Source: Enterobacter asburiae (GTDB lineage: Bacteria > Pseudomonadota > Gammaproteobacteria > Enterobacterales > Enterobacteriaceae). From it: 64,000 nt of DNA. The position numbers and the translations under genes were made by a program. Shown here in pieces: positions 25,732 through 35,118 of this stretch (position 1 is its first letter; every line of letters starts with the position of its first letter). Location: NCBI RefSeq assembly GCF_008080435.1, contig NZ_VRKN01000009.1, positions 62,001 through 126,000 on the forward strand. Reading direction: 5' to 3'. The notes below the pieces were generated by a model. It was not told the origin of the DNA. It saw nothing but the letters and a program-made list of their open reading frames with translations, and searched no databases.

Positions 25732-26523
25732 TTAGCCAGCAAATTGCTGTATGAAGCGGCTGCCAAAATAGGCAAGGGTGAGAATGCCCGCACCCGCGAC
25801 GTTGAACCAGACCACGCGACGACCGCGCCAGCCTTCATGATAATGGCCCCATAACAGGACAATATAGACAAACCACGCGATGATGGAGAGCACCGCTTTA
25901 TCGATATTCTCTACGCTGAACAGGTTCTTCATGTAAAACAGGCCCGTGCAGAGCGTCAGCGTCAGCAGCACCACGCCCACCTGGGTGATGTGGAACATCT
26001 TACGCTCAATGACCATCAGCGGCGGCATCTCATGGTTAAACGCCAGCTTTTTGTTTTTCAGCTGGTAGTCAATCCAGGCGAGTTGCATGGCGTAAAGCGC
26101 GGCGATGATCAGCGTCGCGTAGGCAAAGAGCGACAGGCCGATATGCACCAGCATCCCCGGGGTAGCCTCCAGATGCGTAATGAATTCATTAGGCATAAAG
26201 GTGGCGAGAGCCAGATTGATCAGCGCGAAGGTATAGACAATCGGCAGCAGCAGCCAGCCGCGATTTTTAGACGCGACAATGGTCATTACCGTACAGATCA
26301 TCAGGCTGACCAGCGAGCCGACGTTGAGGACGCTCAGGTTTTGCACGCTGCCGTCGCCGGGAATGATGCGTGATTCCAGCGCAAACGCGTGGCTAATCAG
26401 TGCGATCACCGCGGAAAGAATAGCCATGCGCCGCCAGCCGCTGTTTTTTTGCAGCAGTCCGGGAACGATCAGCGCGAGGCTGACAGAGTAGGCAACAAGG
26501 GCGATCAGTGCGAAAACAGGCAT
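25732..26523 (-). CDS. ypjD: CcsA/ResC-like membrane protein YpjD (CorE)
   Basis: 263 residues from the ATG at 26523 (MPVFALIALVAYSVSLALIV), the E. coli length. About eight membrane helices occur. The cytochrome c assembly protein-type core (NLALATFMPNEFITHLEATP, LVHIGLSLFAYATLIIAALY) and WFVYIVLLWGHYHEGWRGRR carry conserved His and Trp residues. It is co-transcribed with corB, 18 bases away, and was linked to cobalt resistance in Salmonella. A role in haem handling is suggested by the family only. Confidence 0.93.
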   Translation of the reverse strand: MPVFALIALVAYSVSLALIVPGLLQKNSGWRRMAILSAVIALISHAFALESRIIPGDGSVQNLSVLNVGSLVSLMICTVMTIVASKNRGWLLLPIVYTFALINLALATFMPNEFITHLEATPGMLVHIGLSLFAYATLIIAALYAMQLAWIDYQLKNKKLAFNHEMPPLMVIERKMFHITQVGVVLLTLTLCTGLFYMKNLFSVENIDKAVLSIIAWFVYIVLLWGHYHEGWRGRRVVWFNVAGAGILTLAYFGSRFIQQFAG

Positions 26524-26620
26524 ATAGGCATCGACAGTTGTCTTAATAAGAAAGAGAAGCAGTATAACGTTACGTGACGCCTGCTCCAACCGTTGCATAA
26601 CAACAAAGGCGCCTTCATGT

Positions 26621-26626
26621 TATACT
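26621..26626 (+). promoter_or_regulatory. Probable ffh promoter -10 element
   Basis: TATACT on the plus strand is 64 bases before the ffh start codon; the -35 region is weak. It lies in the divergent region between ypjD and ffh. Confidence 0.45.
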
Positions 26627-26689
26627 CCGGCAAAATTCTGTGTATGTGTCGCCCATGGCGGCCCAACGTTTCTACTCAGGCGAGAGACA

Positions 26690-28051
26690 ATGTTTGATAA
26701 TTTAACCGATCGTTTGTCGCGCACGCTGCGCAACATCAGCGGCCGCGGACGCCTTACTGAAGAGAACATCAAGGAAACGCTGCGCGAAGTGCGCATGGCT
26801 CTGCTGGAAGCAGACGTCGCGTTGCCGGTTGTTCGTGATTTTATCAACCGCGTAAAAGAGAAGGCGGTTGGTCATGAAGTTAACAAGAGCCTGACCCCGG
26901 GTCAGGAGTTCGTCAAAATCGTTCGTAATGAACTGGTTTCGGCGATGGGCGAAGAGAACCAGGTGCTTAACCTGGCGGCTCAGCCGCCGGCCGTGGTGCT
27001 GATGGCGGGCCTGCAGGGTGCGGGTAAAACGACCAGCGTCGGTAAGCTGGGTAAATTCCTGCGTGAAAAGCACAAGAAGAAAGTGCTGGTGGTCTCTGCG
27101 GACGTCTATCGCCCGGCGGCGATCAAACAGCTGGAAACCCTGGCGGAGCAGGTCGGCGTGGATTTCTTCCCGTCCGACGTGGCGCAGAAGCCTGTCGACA
27201 TCGTTAACGCGGCGCTGAAAGAGGCGAAGCTGAAATTCTACGACGTGCTGCTGGTGGATACCGCCGGTCGTCTGCACGTTGACGAAGCGATGATGGACGA
27301 GATCAAACAGGTGCATGCCTCTATCAACCCGGTAGAGACCCTGTTCGTTGTCGACGCCATGACCGGTCAGGATGCGGCGAATACCGCGAAAGCGTTTAAC
27401 GAAGCGCTGCCGTTAACCGGCGTGGTGCTGACCAAAGTGGACGGTGATGCCCGCGGCGGTGCGGCGCTCTCCATTCGTCACATCACCGGTAAGCCGATTA
27501 AATTCCTCGGCGTGGGCGAGAAAACTGAAGCGCTGGAGCCGTTCCACCCGGACCGTATTGCCTCCCGTATCCTCGGCATGGGCGACGTGCTGTCGCTGAT
27601 CGAAGATATCGAGAGCAAGGTTGACCGCGCGCAGGCCGAGAAGCTGGCCAGCAAGCTGAAAAAAGGTGACGGTTTCGATCTCACCGACTTCCTTGAGCAG
27701 CTGCGTCAGATGAAAAACATGGGCGGCATGGCTAGCCTGATGGGCAAACTGCCGGGCATGGGCCAGATCCCTGACAACGTGAAAGCGCAGATGGATGACA
27801 AGGTGCTGGTGCGAATGGAGGCGATCATCAACTCGATGACCCTCAAAGAACGCGCTAACCCGGACATCATCAAAGGTTCCCGTAAACGCCGTATCGCAGC
27901 CGGTTGCGGCATGCAGGTGCAGGACGTTAACCGCCTTCTGAAACAGTTCGACGACATGCAGCGCATGATGAAGAAAATGAAGAAAGGCGGCATGGCGAAG
28001 ATGATGCGCGGCATGAAAGGGATGATGCCCCCAGGATTCCCTGGCAGATAA
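26690..28051 (+). CDS. ffh: Signal recognition particle GTPase Ffh
   Basis: 453 residues, the E. coli length. The N domain is followed by the G domain with GLQGAGKTTSVGKL (about 107-120), DTAGRLHVD, TKVDGDARGG, and the Met-rich M domain (MKNMGGMASLMGKLPGMGQI, KKMKKGGMAKMMRGMKGMMP) that binds 4.5S RNA and signal sequences. It targets inner-membrane proteins co-translationally with FtsY. Codon use is that of a well-expressed core gene. Confidence 0.98.
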   Translation: MFDNLTDRLSRTLRNISGRGRLTEENIKETLREVRMALLEADVALPVVRDFINRVKEKAVGHEVNKSLTPGQEFVKIVRNELVSAMGEENQVLNLAAQPPAVVLMAGLQGAGKTTSVGKLGKFLREKHKKKVLVVSADVYRPAAIKQLETLAEQVGVDFFPSDVAQKPVDIVNAALKEAKLKFYDVLLVDTAGRLHVDEAMMDEIKQVHASINPVETLFVVDAMTGQDAANTAKAFNEALPLTGVVLTKVDGDARGGAALSIRHITGKPIKFLGVGEKTEALEPFHPDRIASRILGMGDVLSLIEDIESKVDRAQAEKLASKLKKGDGFDLTDFLEQLRQMKNMGGMASLMGKLPGMGQIPDNVKAQMDDKVLVRMEAIINSMTLKERANPDIIKGSRKRRIAAGCGMQVQDVNRLLKQFDDMQRMMKKMKKGGMAKMMRGMKGMMPPGFPGR

Positions 28052-28083
28052 ATCGTGTTTAATGCTCAGTATCAAGATGCTGA

Positions 28084-28111
28084 TTGCATTTTCCCCAGAA
28101 ATCAGTAAAAT
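28084..28111 (+). promoter_or_regulatory. Promoter of the rpsP-rimM-trmD-rplS operon
   Basis: TTGCAT (28084-28089) and TAAAAT (28106-28111) are separated by 16 bases, followed by a GC-rich discriminator TTTTCGGGC as seen in ribosomal operons. The start of rpsP is 77 bases downstream. Confidence 0.65.
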
Positions 28112-28132
28112 TTTCGGGCTTTTAATATGACA

Positions 28133-28168
28133 CCCGGGCTCCGTTCCTCGATGGGGCCCGGTTGTTTT
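28133..28168 (+). terminator. Leader hairpin before rpsP (attenuator-like)
   Basis: CCGGGCTCC pairs with GGGGCCCGG around a 10-base loop and is followed by TTGTTTTATT. It stands in the leader between promoter and rpsP, so it could be the ffh terminator with partial read-through or an attenuator of the operon. Confidence 0.55.
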
Positions 28169-28187
28169 ATTCACACAAGAGGATGTT

Positions 28188-28436
28188 ATGGTAACTATTC
28201 GTTTAGCTCGTCACGGCGCTAAAAAGCGTCCGTTCTACCAGGTTGTTGTGACTGACAGCCGTAATGCACGCAACGGTCGCTTCATCGAGCGCGTTGGTTT
28301 CTTCAACCCACTGGCCTCTGGCGCAGAAGAAGAAACCCGTCTGGATCTGGATCGTATCGCTCACTGGGTTGGCCAGGGCGCTACTGTTTCCGATCGCGTT
28401 GCTACGCTGATCAAAGCAGCAAATAAAGCAGCTTAA
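28188..28436 (+). CDS. rpsP: 30S ribosomal protein S16
   Basis: 82 residues, the E. coli length. [20 protein letters not shown] and [14 protein letters not shown] are invariant in S16. It helps assemble the 5' domain of 16S rRNA. First gene of the four-gene translation operon. Ribosome site AGAGGATGTTATGG. Confidence 0.98.
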   Translation: MVTIRLARHGAKKRPFYQVVVTDSRNARNGRFIERVGFFNPLASGAEEETRLDLDRIAHWVGQGATVSDRVATLIKAANKAA

Positions 28437-28454
28437 TCTGTCACGGTGGTCATG

Positions 28455-28991
28455 ATGAGCAATAAAGCACCTGTTGAACCGATCGTATTGGGAAAAATGG
28501 GTTCTTGCTACGGTATCCGTGGTTGGCTCAGAGTGTTTTCCTCCACTGAAGACGCTGATAGCATTTTTGATTACCAGCCCTGGTTTATCCAGAAAGGCGG
28601 TAAGTGGGAAGAGGTCGAGCTGGAAAGCTGGCGTCACCACAATCAGGACATCATCATCAAGCTGAAAGGCGTTGACGATCGTGATGCCGCGAATGCACTG
28701 ACCAATTGTGAAATTGTCGTGGATTCGTCGCAGTTGCCACAGCTGGAAGAGGGCGACTACTACTGGAAAGACCTTATGGGTTGCCAGGTAGTCACTACCG
28801 AAGGCTACAGCCTGGGGAAAGTCATCGATATGATGGAAACCGGGTCAAATGACGTTCTCGTCATTAAGGCAAACCTGAAAGATGCATTTGGCATCAAGGA
28901 GCGGTTGGTTCCGTTCCTCGATGGACAGGTTATCAAGAAAGTCGATCTCACTACTCAAACCATTGAAGTAGATTGGGATCCTGGTTTTTAA
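28455..28991 (+). CDS. rimM: Ribosome maturation factor RimM
   Basis: 178 residues from the ATG at 28455; the ATG at 28452 and GTG at 28446 are possible starts. N-terminal RimM domain ([20 protein letters not shown]) and C-terminal PRC barrel ([20 protein letters not shown]) with the [15 protein letters not shown] end. It matures the 16S 3' domain with S19 and is the second gene of the operon. Confidence 0.96.
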   Translation: MSNKAPVEPIVLGKMGSCYGIRGWLRVFSSTEDADSIFDYQPWFIQKGGKWEEVELESWRHHNQDIIIKLKGVDDRDAANALTNCEIVVDSSQLPQLEEGDYYWKDLMGCQVVTTEGYSLGKVIDMMETGSNDVLVIKANLKDAFGIKERLVPFLDGQVIKKVDLTTQTIEVDWDPGF

Positions 28992-29022
28992 ATTCTCCGG
29001 ATAAACGGTAAAAGACGGCGCT

Positions 29023-29790
29023 ATGTGGATTGGCATAATTAGCCTGTTTCCTGAAATGTTCCGCGCGATTACCGATTACGGGGTAACTGGCCGGGCAGTA
29101 AAGAATGGCCTGCTGAGCATCCAGAGCTGGAGTCCTCGTGACTTTACTCATGACCGGCACCGTACCGTGGACGATCGTCCTTACGGCGGCGGACCGGGGA
29201 TGCTAATGATGGTGCAACCCTTACGGGACGCCATTCACACAGCAAAAGCCGCGGCAGGTGAAGGCGCAAAGGTGATTTATCTGTCACCTCAGGGACGCAA
29301 GCTTGATCAAGCGGGCGTGAGCGAACTGGCGACGAATCAAAAACTGATTCTGGTCTGTGGGCGCTACGAAGGGATAGATGAGCGCGTAATTCAAACCGAG
29401 ATTGACGAAGAATGGTCTATCGGCGATTACGTTCTCAGCGGTGGTGAGTTACCCGCAATGACGCTGATTGACTCCGTCGCCCGGTTCATTCCGGGGGTTC
29501 TGGGCCATGAAGCTTCGGCAACGGAAGATTCCTTTGCCGACGGGTTGCTGGACTGTCCACACTATACTCGTCCTGAAGTGTTAGAAGGGATGGAAGTACC
29601 GGCGGTGTTACTGTCTGGAAACCATGCCGAGATACGTCGCTGGCGTTTGAAGCAGTCGCTGGGCCGAACCTGGCTTAGAAGACCTGAACTTCTGGAAAAC
29701 CTGGCTCTGACTGAAGAGCAAGCAAAGTTGCTGGCCGAGTTCAAAACTGAACACGCGCACCAGCAGCATGAACATGATGGGAAGGCGTAA
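29023..29790 (+). CDS. trmD: tRNA (guanine37-N1)-methyltransferase
   Basis: 255 residues, the E. coli length. The trefoil-knot SAM site shows [13 protein letters not shown] and [17 protein letters not shown]; the N-terminus [20 protein letters not shown] is typical. It makes m1G37 in tRNAs reading CUN, CCN and CGG codons and prevents +1 slips. Third gene of the operon. Confidence 0.98.
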   Translation: MWIGIISLFPEMFRAITDYGVTGRAVKNGLLSIQSWSPRDFTHDRHRTVDDRPYGGGPGMLMMVQPLRDAIHTAKAAAGEGAKVIYLSPQGRKLDQAGVSELATNQKLILVCGRYEGIDERVIQTEIDEEWSIGDYVLSGGELPAMTLIDSVARFIPGVLGHEASATEDSFADGLLDCPHYTRPEVLEGMEVPAVLLSGNHAEIRRWRLKQSLGRTWLRRPELLENLALTEEQAKLLAEFKTEHAHQQHEHDGKA

Positions 29791-29830
29791 TACGCTCCCG
29801 AATATCAGTTTACCCAGGATAAGAGATTAA

Positions 29831-30181
<351 letters not shown>

Positions 30182-30207
30182 GATTCGCTTAAGCGACATC
30201 CTGTTAG

Positions 30208-30238
30208 AAAGGGCTGGCCGAAAGGCTGGCCCTTTTTT
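30208..30238 (+). terminator. Terminator of the rplS operon
   Basis: AAAGGGCTGGCC - GAAA - GGCTGGCCCTTT with a run of seven T. A GU-containing but long stem with a GAAA loop. Confidence 0.92.
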
Positions 30239-30312
30239 TATCCCATTGCACCTCTCGCGTTAACCCTTCTGTCATAAATCATTTACAATACGGCCTCCTG
30301 AGTGGAGGGGAA

Positions 30313-30717
30313 GTGGATAACGTACTGCATCAGCACAACTGGAAACGCGCAGCGGCATTGACCGCACTGTTTGCGATCCTGCTGATCGTGGTGGCGCCGC
30401 TGATCTCCGTCTCGTTGCAGAAAGATCCCATGAGCGCCATGCCGGGCATGCATCATGATATGAGCATGATGTCGATGGACGAGCATCATGGCGATATGCC
30501 ACATTCCATACCTGTCGACCATGCGGAAGCCTGCGGCTACTGCGTGCTGTTAGCGCATGTCCCTGGCGTGATGCTGGCGCTGATCGTCCTGCTCAGCGTG
30601 GTGGTGCAGAGGCTTCGCGTTAAGTCGCCGCGCCAGGCGGTCAGCTACTGGCACTTTTTCCCCTGGCTTTACCCTGATACCCGCGCGCCGCCGCGGCAGT
30701 CTGCTTTTTCCCTTTAA
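30313..30717 (+). CDS. DUF2946 membrane protein, His/Met-rich
   Basis: 134 residues from a GTG at 30313 behind GGAGGGG. One membrane helix (ALTALFAILLIVVAPLI) is followed by a periplasmic loop with many Met and His (MPGMHHDMSMMSMDEHHGDM) and the DUF2946 signature DHAEACGYCVLLAHVPG, then a second helix. The loop looks suited to bind copper or another soft metal. It is paired with the next PepSY gene, 38 bases on. Absent between rplS and yfiB in E. coli K-12 as I remember it. Confidence 0.82.
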   Translation: MDNVLHQHNWKRAAALTALFAILLIVVAPLISVSLQKDPMSAMPGMHHDMSMMSMDEHHGDMPHSIPVDHAEACGYCVLLAHVPGVMLALIVLLSVVVQRLRVKSPRQAVSYWHFFPWLYPDTRAPPRQSAFSL

Positions 30718-30755
30718 AAATAAATCGATAACTTACTGCCTTAAAAAGGAAAAGT

Positions 30756-32126
30756 ATGACTACCTGCACTCCGCGCGCGGCATGGGGAAACCTGCTGCGT
30801 CGTCTCCATTTCTACGTGGGGCTGTTTGTCGGCCCGTTTATCTTCTTCGCCGCGCTGACCGGTACGCTGTATGTGGCGACCCCGCAGCTGGAGAATGCGC
30901 TCTACCGGCACGTGCTACACACGAGTTCCGTGGGCGAGCCGCAGCCGCTGGCGGAACAAATTGCCGTGGCGGAAAAAACCGTTGGATCAGATGTGCGTTT
31001 GCACGCCGTGCGTCCCGGACTGGCTGAAGGCGAAACCACCCGCGTGATGTTTGCTGACCCGTCGCTTGGGCCATCGGAGAACCGGGCTATCTTTATTGAT
31101 CCGGTAAGCCTGGCGGTGCTGGGGGATATGACGGTATACGGCACCAGCGGGATATTACCGCTGCGTCAGACCATTGATTACCTGCATACGTCTCTGATGT
31201 TGGGTGACGTCGGGCGACTCTACAGCGAGCTTGCGGCCTCCTGGATGTGGGTTGCCGCGCTGGGCGGTATTGCCCTGTGGTTTTATACCCGACCCAAACG
31301 GCGGATCAATAATCGTTTCCAGAATCGGCGTCGCCTGCACGTGACGTTGGGCTGGAGTCTGCTGGGCGGAATGCTGTTGTTCTCAGCAACCGGCCTGACA
31401 TGGTCCCAGTGGGCAGGGGGGAACGTTGATAAGCTGCGGGCAGAGATGAACTGGCTAACCCCGCAGGTGAACACGACGCTTTCCGGCCAACATGAGATCG
31501 TGGATGAACATGCCGAACACTATGGCCATCACGGTGGAATGGGGATGCCGGAAATGGCGATGGATTTGACGCTGTTTGACGGGGTATTAAGCGCTGCCCG
31601 TAAAGCAGGGATTGATGCCAACAAACTGGAGATCCGCCCGGCGAAAACGGCGGATCGTGCCTGGACCGTGACGGAAATCGATCGCAGCTGGCCGACCCAG
31701 GTCGATGCCGTTGCGGTTGATCCTACTACGATGCAGGTCCTGGACAGAACCCAATTCGAGGATTTCCCGTTAATGGCAAAGCTGACTCGCTGGGGCGTGG
31801 ATTTCCATATGGGGATCTTATTCGGGCTGGTGAATCAGCTGCTGCTTGTTGCGTTCGGCCTTGCCCTGTGCGTGCTGATCATCTGGGGGTACCGGATGTG
31901 GTGGATGCGTCGTCCGGCGCAATCGGTCGTGGATCCAGTGCAGACGCTTTGTCAGAGCTGGCTGGCGCTGTCAGGATGGGGAAGAGGGGTTACGGTGATA
32001 ATCAGCGTACTGCTGGGGCTGGCCTTGCCGGTCATGGGCGTGAGTCTGGCGCTGCTTGTTCTGGTGGACTGGCTGCGCTGGCGAGCGGCAACCAGGGTGA
32101 CGCTCGCCGAATCATCCGCTAAATAA
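30756..32126 (+). CDS. PepSY-associated TM protein (possible ferric/cupric reductase)
   Basis: 456 residues with at least four membrane helices: LHFYVGLFVGPFIFFAALTG near the start, a WMWVAALGGIALWFY helix near 165, a RRRLHVTLGWSLLGGMLLFS helix near 200, and FHMGILFGLVNQLLLVAFGL near 350. Two PepSY domains lie in the periplasmic loops. A His/Met-rich stretch (HEIVDEHAEHYGHHGG) stands near 250. Relatives are often next to siderophore receptors and DUF2946 genes and are thought to reduce or handle metals. Its stop lies two bases before the convergent yfiB stop. Confidence 0.85.
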   Translation: MTTCTPRAAWGNLLRRLHFYVGLFVGPFIFFAALTGTLYVATPQLENALYRHVLHTSSVGEPQPLAEQIAVAEKTVGSDVRLHAVRPGLAEGETTRVMFADPSLGPSENRAIFIDPVSLAVLGDMTVYGTSGILPLRQTIDYLHTSLMLGDVGRLYSELAASWMWVAALGGIALWFYTRPKRRINNRFQNRRRLHVTLGWSLLGGMLLFSATGLTWSQWAGGNVDKLRAEMNWLTPQVNTTLSGQHEIVDEHAEHYGHHGGMGMPEMAMDLTLFDGVLSAARKAGIDANKLEIRPAKTADRAWTVTEIDRSWPTQVDAVAVDPTTMQVLDRTQFEDFPLMAKLTRWGVDFHMGILFGLVNQLLLVAFGLALCVLIIWGYRMWWMRRPAQSVVDPVQTLCQSWLALSGWGRGVTVIISVLLGLALPVMGVSLALLVLVDWLRWRAATRVTLAESSAK

Positions 32127-32128
32127 CC

Positions 32129-32614
32129 CTATGGCGTGCTGATAACCACTGCGACGCGGCGGTTTTCAGTGCGCCCTTGTGGGGTACTGTTGCTCGCAAC
32201 TGGGTATTTTTGACCTAATCCCTGCGTGGTGAGATTGCTGCGCGGGATATTTGCGCCCTTAGCCCAGGCATCGGCCACGGCATTGGCGCGTTTTAACGAC
32301 AGCGCTTCGTTGTAGCTTTCTTCACCGTAATTATCCGTGTGACCGTCCATTCTCGCGTGGTTCAGGCCGGTTTCCGCCAGGCGAGAGGCCATGGATTGGA
32401 TCTGCGTTTCACTTTCCGGGCGCAGTCTGGCGTCATTTTTATCAAACAGGATAGCGTCCGACATACCAAGTGACCAGTCACCGTTCAGTTCGTTAAAACC
32501 ATAAGACTTCATCGCCGTAATTTGCTCAGGAGTGAATTTGCCTTCCGGCGGCGACTGACAGCCTGCCAGAACCATTGAGGCCAGTACTATCGGCGCGAAG
32601 TAACGTTTTAACAT
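32129..32614 (-). CDS. yfiB: OmpA-family outer-membrane lipoprotein YfiB
   Basis: 161 residues. Lipobox LAGC with the modified Cys at 19, then an OmpA C-terminal peptidoglycan-binding domain (MDGHTDNYGEESYNEALSLK, NLTTQGLGQKYPVASN). In the YfiBNR system YfiB sequesters YfiR in the outer membrane and so releases the cyclase DgcN. Last gene of the yfiRNB operon, 12 bases after dgcN. Confidence 0.95.
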   Translation of the reverse strand: MLKRYFAPIVLASMVLAGCQSPPEGKFTPEQITAMKSYGFNELNGDWSLGMSDAILFDKNDARLRPESETQIQSMASRLAETGLNHARMDGHTDNYGEESYNEALSLKRANAVADAWAKGANIPRSNLTTQGLGQKYPVASNSTPQGRTENRRVAVVISTP

Positions 32615-32626
32615 AGTGTATCCTTT

Positions 32627-33847
32627 CTAACTTATTGTTTTCGTACGCTGGTTTTTAACCTGGTACATGTTGCGGTCAGCCCTCTCCAGTAATGCTTCCA
32701 CGGAAGCATTTTCCCACGCCAGAGCAAAGCCAATGCTGAGTGACATTGATGCTTTTTGTCCGTTATGAAGATCAAACGGACGGATAAACTGCTGCGAAAG
32801 TGCAGCACAAATGTGTTGAACCTCAAGCTCAGAGTGCACGCCGTACAGCACCATGGCGAATTCGTCACCGCCAAGCCGGTATGCCTGGTGACGTTTGTCG
32901 CCAAACTCCATCATTCTGCTGGCGACTTCAATCAGCACGCAGTCTCCTGCCGCGTGTCCCCAGGTGTCGTTAATGAACTTAAAATTATCACCGTCGAGGA
33001 AGAGCAGGGCCGAGTTCGTTTTGGCAGAAGGGTCGTTCATTAAGGCCGCAATGCTGTTACGAAACGCTGCGCGGTTGGCAAGACCGGTGAGCGGGTCGTG
33101 CATGGCGGTACGCAACAGCTGGGCGTTTTTCGCCTGGAGCTTCAGTTGCCACTCCTCCATCTCATCCAGAAGGCTGTTGAAGTCTTCACCAAACTGGTGA
33201 AATTCTTCGATACGCCCGTCTTTCACCCGACGGGAGAAGTTGCGGTTAGTGCGAACGTCATGCACGACGTCGGTAATGTTTTGCAGGGCCGTGACCATCC
33301 CGTGATGCAAAGACTGGGTAATGGTGAGCGCGACGGCGGTAGCAAAAAGAATGCAGCCGGTCAGAACGGCAAACGACATCCAGATGAAATGGCTGATCAG
33401 GCTGTCACGCGCGGTAAGGCGAATTTCACCGATCATCGCGCCGTTATGCATGATGGGCTGCGCAACCGGTACGGGGAAAAGCCAGCGGCTGACCAATGCG
33501 CCCAGCGTGTCGTTGTTATCCTCCGGGTTCCAGGACCAGTAGGCAAACCGCTTTTTATGCGCGTTGATAACCTCGGCCTGGGCAAACTGGCCCTGTTTGC
33601 CCAGGGCTGCAAGCGTTTCGTTGGCCGCCAGCGAGTCGTTGAACACCAGCGAGGCTTCCAGGCTGTGGCTCATAGTGGCGCCGGTTAATTCGAGATTCTT
33701 TTGCGCGTATTGTTTTAAGGTTACGACGGAAGCAAAACAGAGCAACAGCCATATTAATGTCATCGTGATGATGACGCTTATCATGCTGTTTCGCCTCAAT
33801 GTTCTTTTAAACGTCGGACGCGGCGTTGAAGTGAGATCTTTATCCAT
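32627..33847 (-). CDS. dgcN: Membrane diguanylate cyclase DgcN (YfiN)
   Basis: 406 residues from the ATG at 33847, which overlaps the yfiR end by eight bases. N-terminal membrane helix (ISVIITMTLIWLLLCFASVV), periplasmic CHASE8-like domain, second helix near 165-190, HAMP segment, then GGDEF domain with AYRLGGDEFAMVLY. Five residues before GGDEF no RxxD motif is seen, so product inhibition through the usual I-site is not expected. It makes c-di-GMP, also acts as a division inhibitor in E. coli, and is held inactive by YfiR. Confidence 0.94.
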   Translation of the reverse strand: MDKDLTSTPRPTFKRTLRRNSMISVIITMTLIWLLLCFASVVTLKQYAQKNLELTGATMSHSLEASLVFNDSLAANETLAALGKQGQFAQAEVINAHKKRFAYWSWNPEDNNDTLGALVSRWLFPVPVAQPIMHNGAMIGEIRLTARDSLISHFIWMSFAVLTGCILFATAVALTITQSLHHGMVTALQNITDVVHDVRTNRNFSRRVKDGRIEEFHQFGEDFNSLLDEMEEWQLKLQAKNAQLLRTAMHDPLTGLANRAAFRNSIAALMNDPSAKTNSALLFLDGDNFKFINDTWGHAAGDCVLIEVASRMMEFGDKRHQAYRLGGDEFAMVLYGVHSELEVQHICAALSQQFIRPFDLHNGQKASMSLSIGFALAWENASVEALLERADRNMYQVKNQRTKTIS

Positions 33848-34391
33848 GCTGCTTATTCCGTGCAAGCATTAATACATCCGGATTGACTCTTACGCCACTG
33901 CGCGTCAGTGCATCCAGGTTGACGGAGAACCGTACCTGGCCGCGATCGATTATCAGGCAAAAGGCACTGCCAATTACACATTCCGGATTTTGCTCTGAGA
34001 TTAATAGCAATGCTCTGCCCTGATATTGACTTATTAATTCAAGTTGTTTTGCCGGTGATTCAGACCCGAAATAAATCGCATCGCACGTCGCTGCCAGGGC
34101 TTCCTGATCGTTACGTACAATAACGGGAGTATAGGGTAACTCGCTATGCCCCTCATCGCCGCTGAGGGCGTGCGTATAGTGAGAAGTGGCGTAGACGCAG
34201 AGTTTAGGCTGGCCAGTAAGTGACGGCCATCGCGTATAGCTCACAATGCCTGAGACAATCGAGCGTACCGATTTATCCGTTTCCGTAAGCGTGCCTGCCG
34301 ACGCAGGGCCCACCATAAGGAACAGCATTAACACCAGAGTGAGTCGGAAAAAAGAGATCAAGAATAAATTTCTCACCAGAATCCGCCACAT
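33840..34391 (-). CDS. yfiR: Periplasmic repressor YfiR of the DgcN cyclase
   Basis: 183 residues from the ATG at 34391; the frame extends 15 codons further without a better start. Signal peptide with core LTLVLMLFLMVGPASA. Mature part: IVSGIVSYTRWPSLTGQPKL, CDAIYFGSESPAKQ, IGSAFCLII and RSGVRVNPDVLMLARNK, matching the DUF4154/YfiR family with conserved Cys. It blocks DgcN in the periplasm until redox or envelope stress. First gene of the operon. Confidence 0.92.
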   Translation of the reverse strand: MWRILVRNLFLISFFRLTLVLMLFLMVGPASAGTLTETDKSVRSIVSGIVSYTRWPSLTGQPKLCVYATSHYTHALSGDEGHSELPYTPVIVRNDQEALAATCDAIYFGSESPAKQLELISQYQGRALLLISEQNPECVIGSAFCLIIDRGQVRFSVNLDALTRSGVRVNPDVLMLARNKQHG

Positions 34392-34529
34392 CGCTCCGGA
34401 AATAGATGTCCTTAAGAGTTGCGGGCAGAATACCATTGTTTATCAGAGCCGTCATTATGTCAGAAATAGCCTGAGGCCAACCTAAGCTAAATCCTACTGT
34501 TGTTTATTTTCTGGTGGATAAAAATAGCC

Positions 34530-34904
34530 TTAATTCAGTCTGCTGGAACGCATACTTTCATCCATCCCTTTCTGCCATGACGCACGCAGTTTTGCCGCGT
34601 TTTCGACAGTATCGCAACTGGCAGGGAAAGATTTACCGGCTAATCCCCAGGCATGAATAAACCCTTCTTCGCAGACTTTCTTCTGACCATCGGCATAGCC
34701 GCGAAGATATTCACTACGATCAACATGTGTGTCGTTAAAACTATCGGCCAGGGCCTGGTTATCTTTAACCGGCAGGCCATTCATGGCGTCTTCTTTACCT
34801 GCATCAAACCAGGATGGGCTGGTCCAGTCGGGCTGGAAGGTGTAAGGATTGATCTGACAGCCCGTTAAAAACAGCGACAACAGCGCGAGAGCAATTGAAC
34901 GCAT
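34530..34904 (-). CDS. yfiL: DUF2799 lipoprotein YfiL
   Basis: 124 residues from the ATG at 34904, chosen because AGGAG is then seven bases upstream (34910 would leave one base). Lipobox LTGC at 13-16. The rest shows the DUF2799 pattern with SWFDAGKEDAMNGLPVKDN and GYADGQKKVCEEG. It is predicted to sit in the outer membrane. Function unknown; conserved between yfiR and aroF in enterobacteria. Confidence 0.9.
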   Translation of the reverse strand: MRSIALALLSLFLTGCQINPYTFQPDWTSPSWFDAGKEDAMNGLPVKDNQALADSFNDTHVDRSEYLRGYADGQKKVCEEGFIHAWGLAGKSFPASCDTVENAAKLRASWQKGMDESMRSSRLN

Positions 34905-34953
34905 AGCCATTCTCCTTTTTTCTTCAGCATAGCCTGGCTAAAGAAAATCTGTC

Positions 34954-35061
34954 TGTAATTTAAAGTTTACGTTTTTACCGGCTTATTTTTGCAATAAATT
35001 GGCTTGTGTAAACTAATGTGTACGTATTTTGGATTGAAATGTTTACTTTTTATGGTATCGT
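34954..35061 (+). promoter_or_regulatory. aroF promoter with three TyrR boxes
   Basis: TyrR-type sites (TGTAAA-N6-TTTACA consensus) occur at 34954-34971 (TGTAAT..TTTACG), 35007-35024 (TGTAAA..TGTACG) and 35030-35047 (TGGATT..TTTACT). The third overlaps the -35 TTGAAA at 35034-35039; the -10 TATCGT is at 35056-35061, spacer 16. This is the layout of tyrosine-repressed aroF-tyrA in E. coli. Confidence 0.85.
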
Positions 35062-35118
35062 GGTTTCACCTCATTGAGGAAAACAACTATCGCAAACGAG
35101 CTTTACAGGATCGCCATC

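Noticed and set aside
27413..28174. 253-residue minus-strand frame over ffh
   Set aside because: Antisense of a highly conserved core gene; His-rich composition arises from the Met-rich M domain read backwards.
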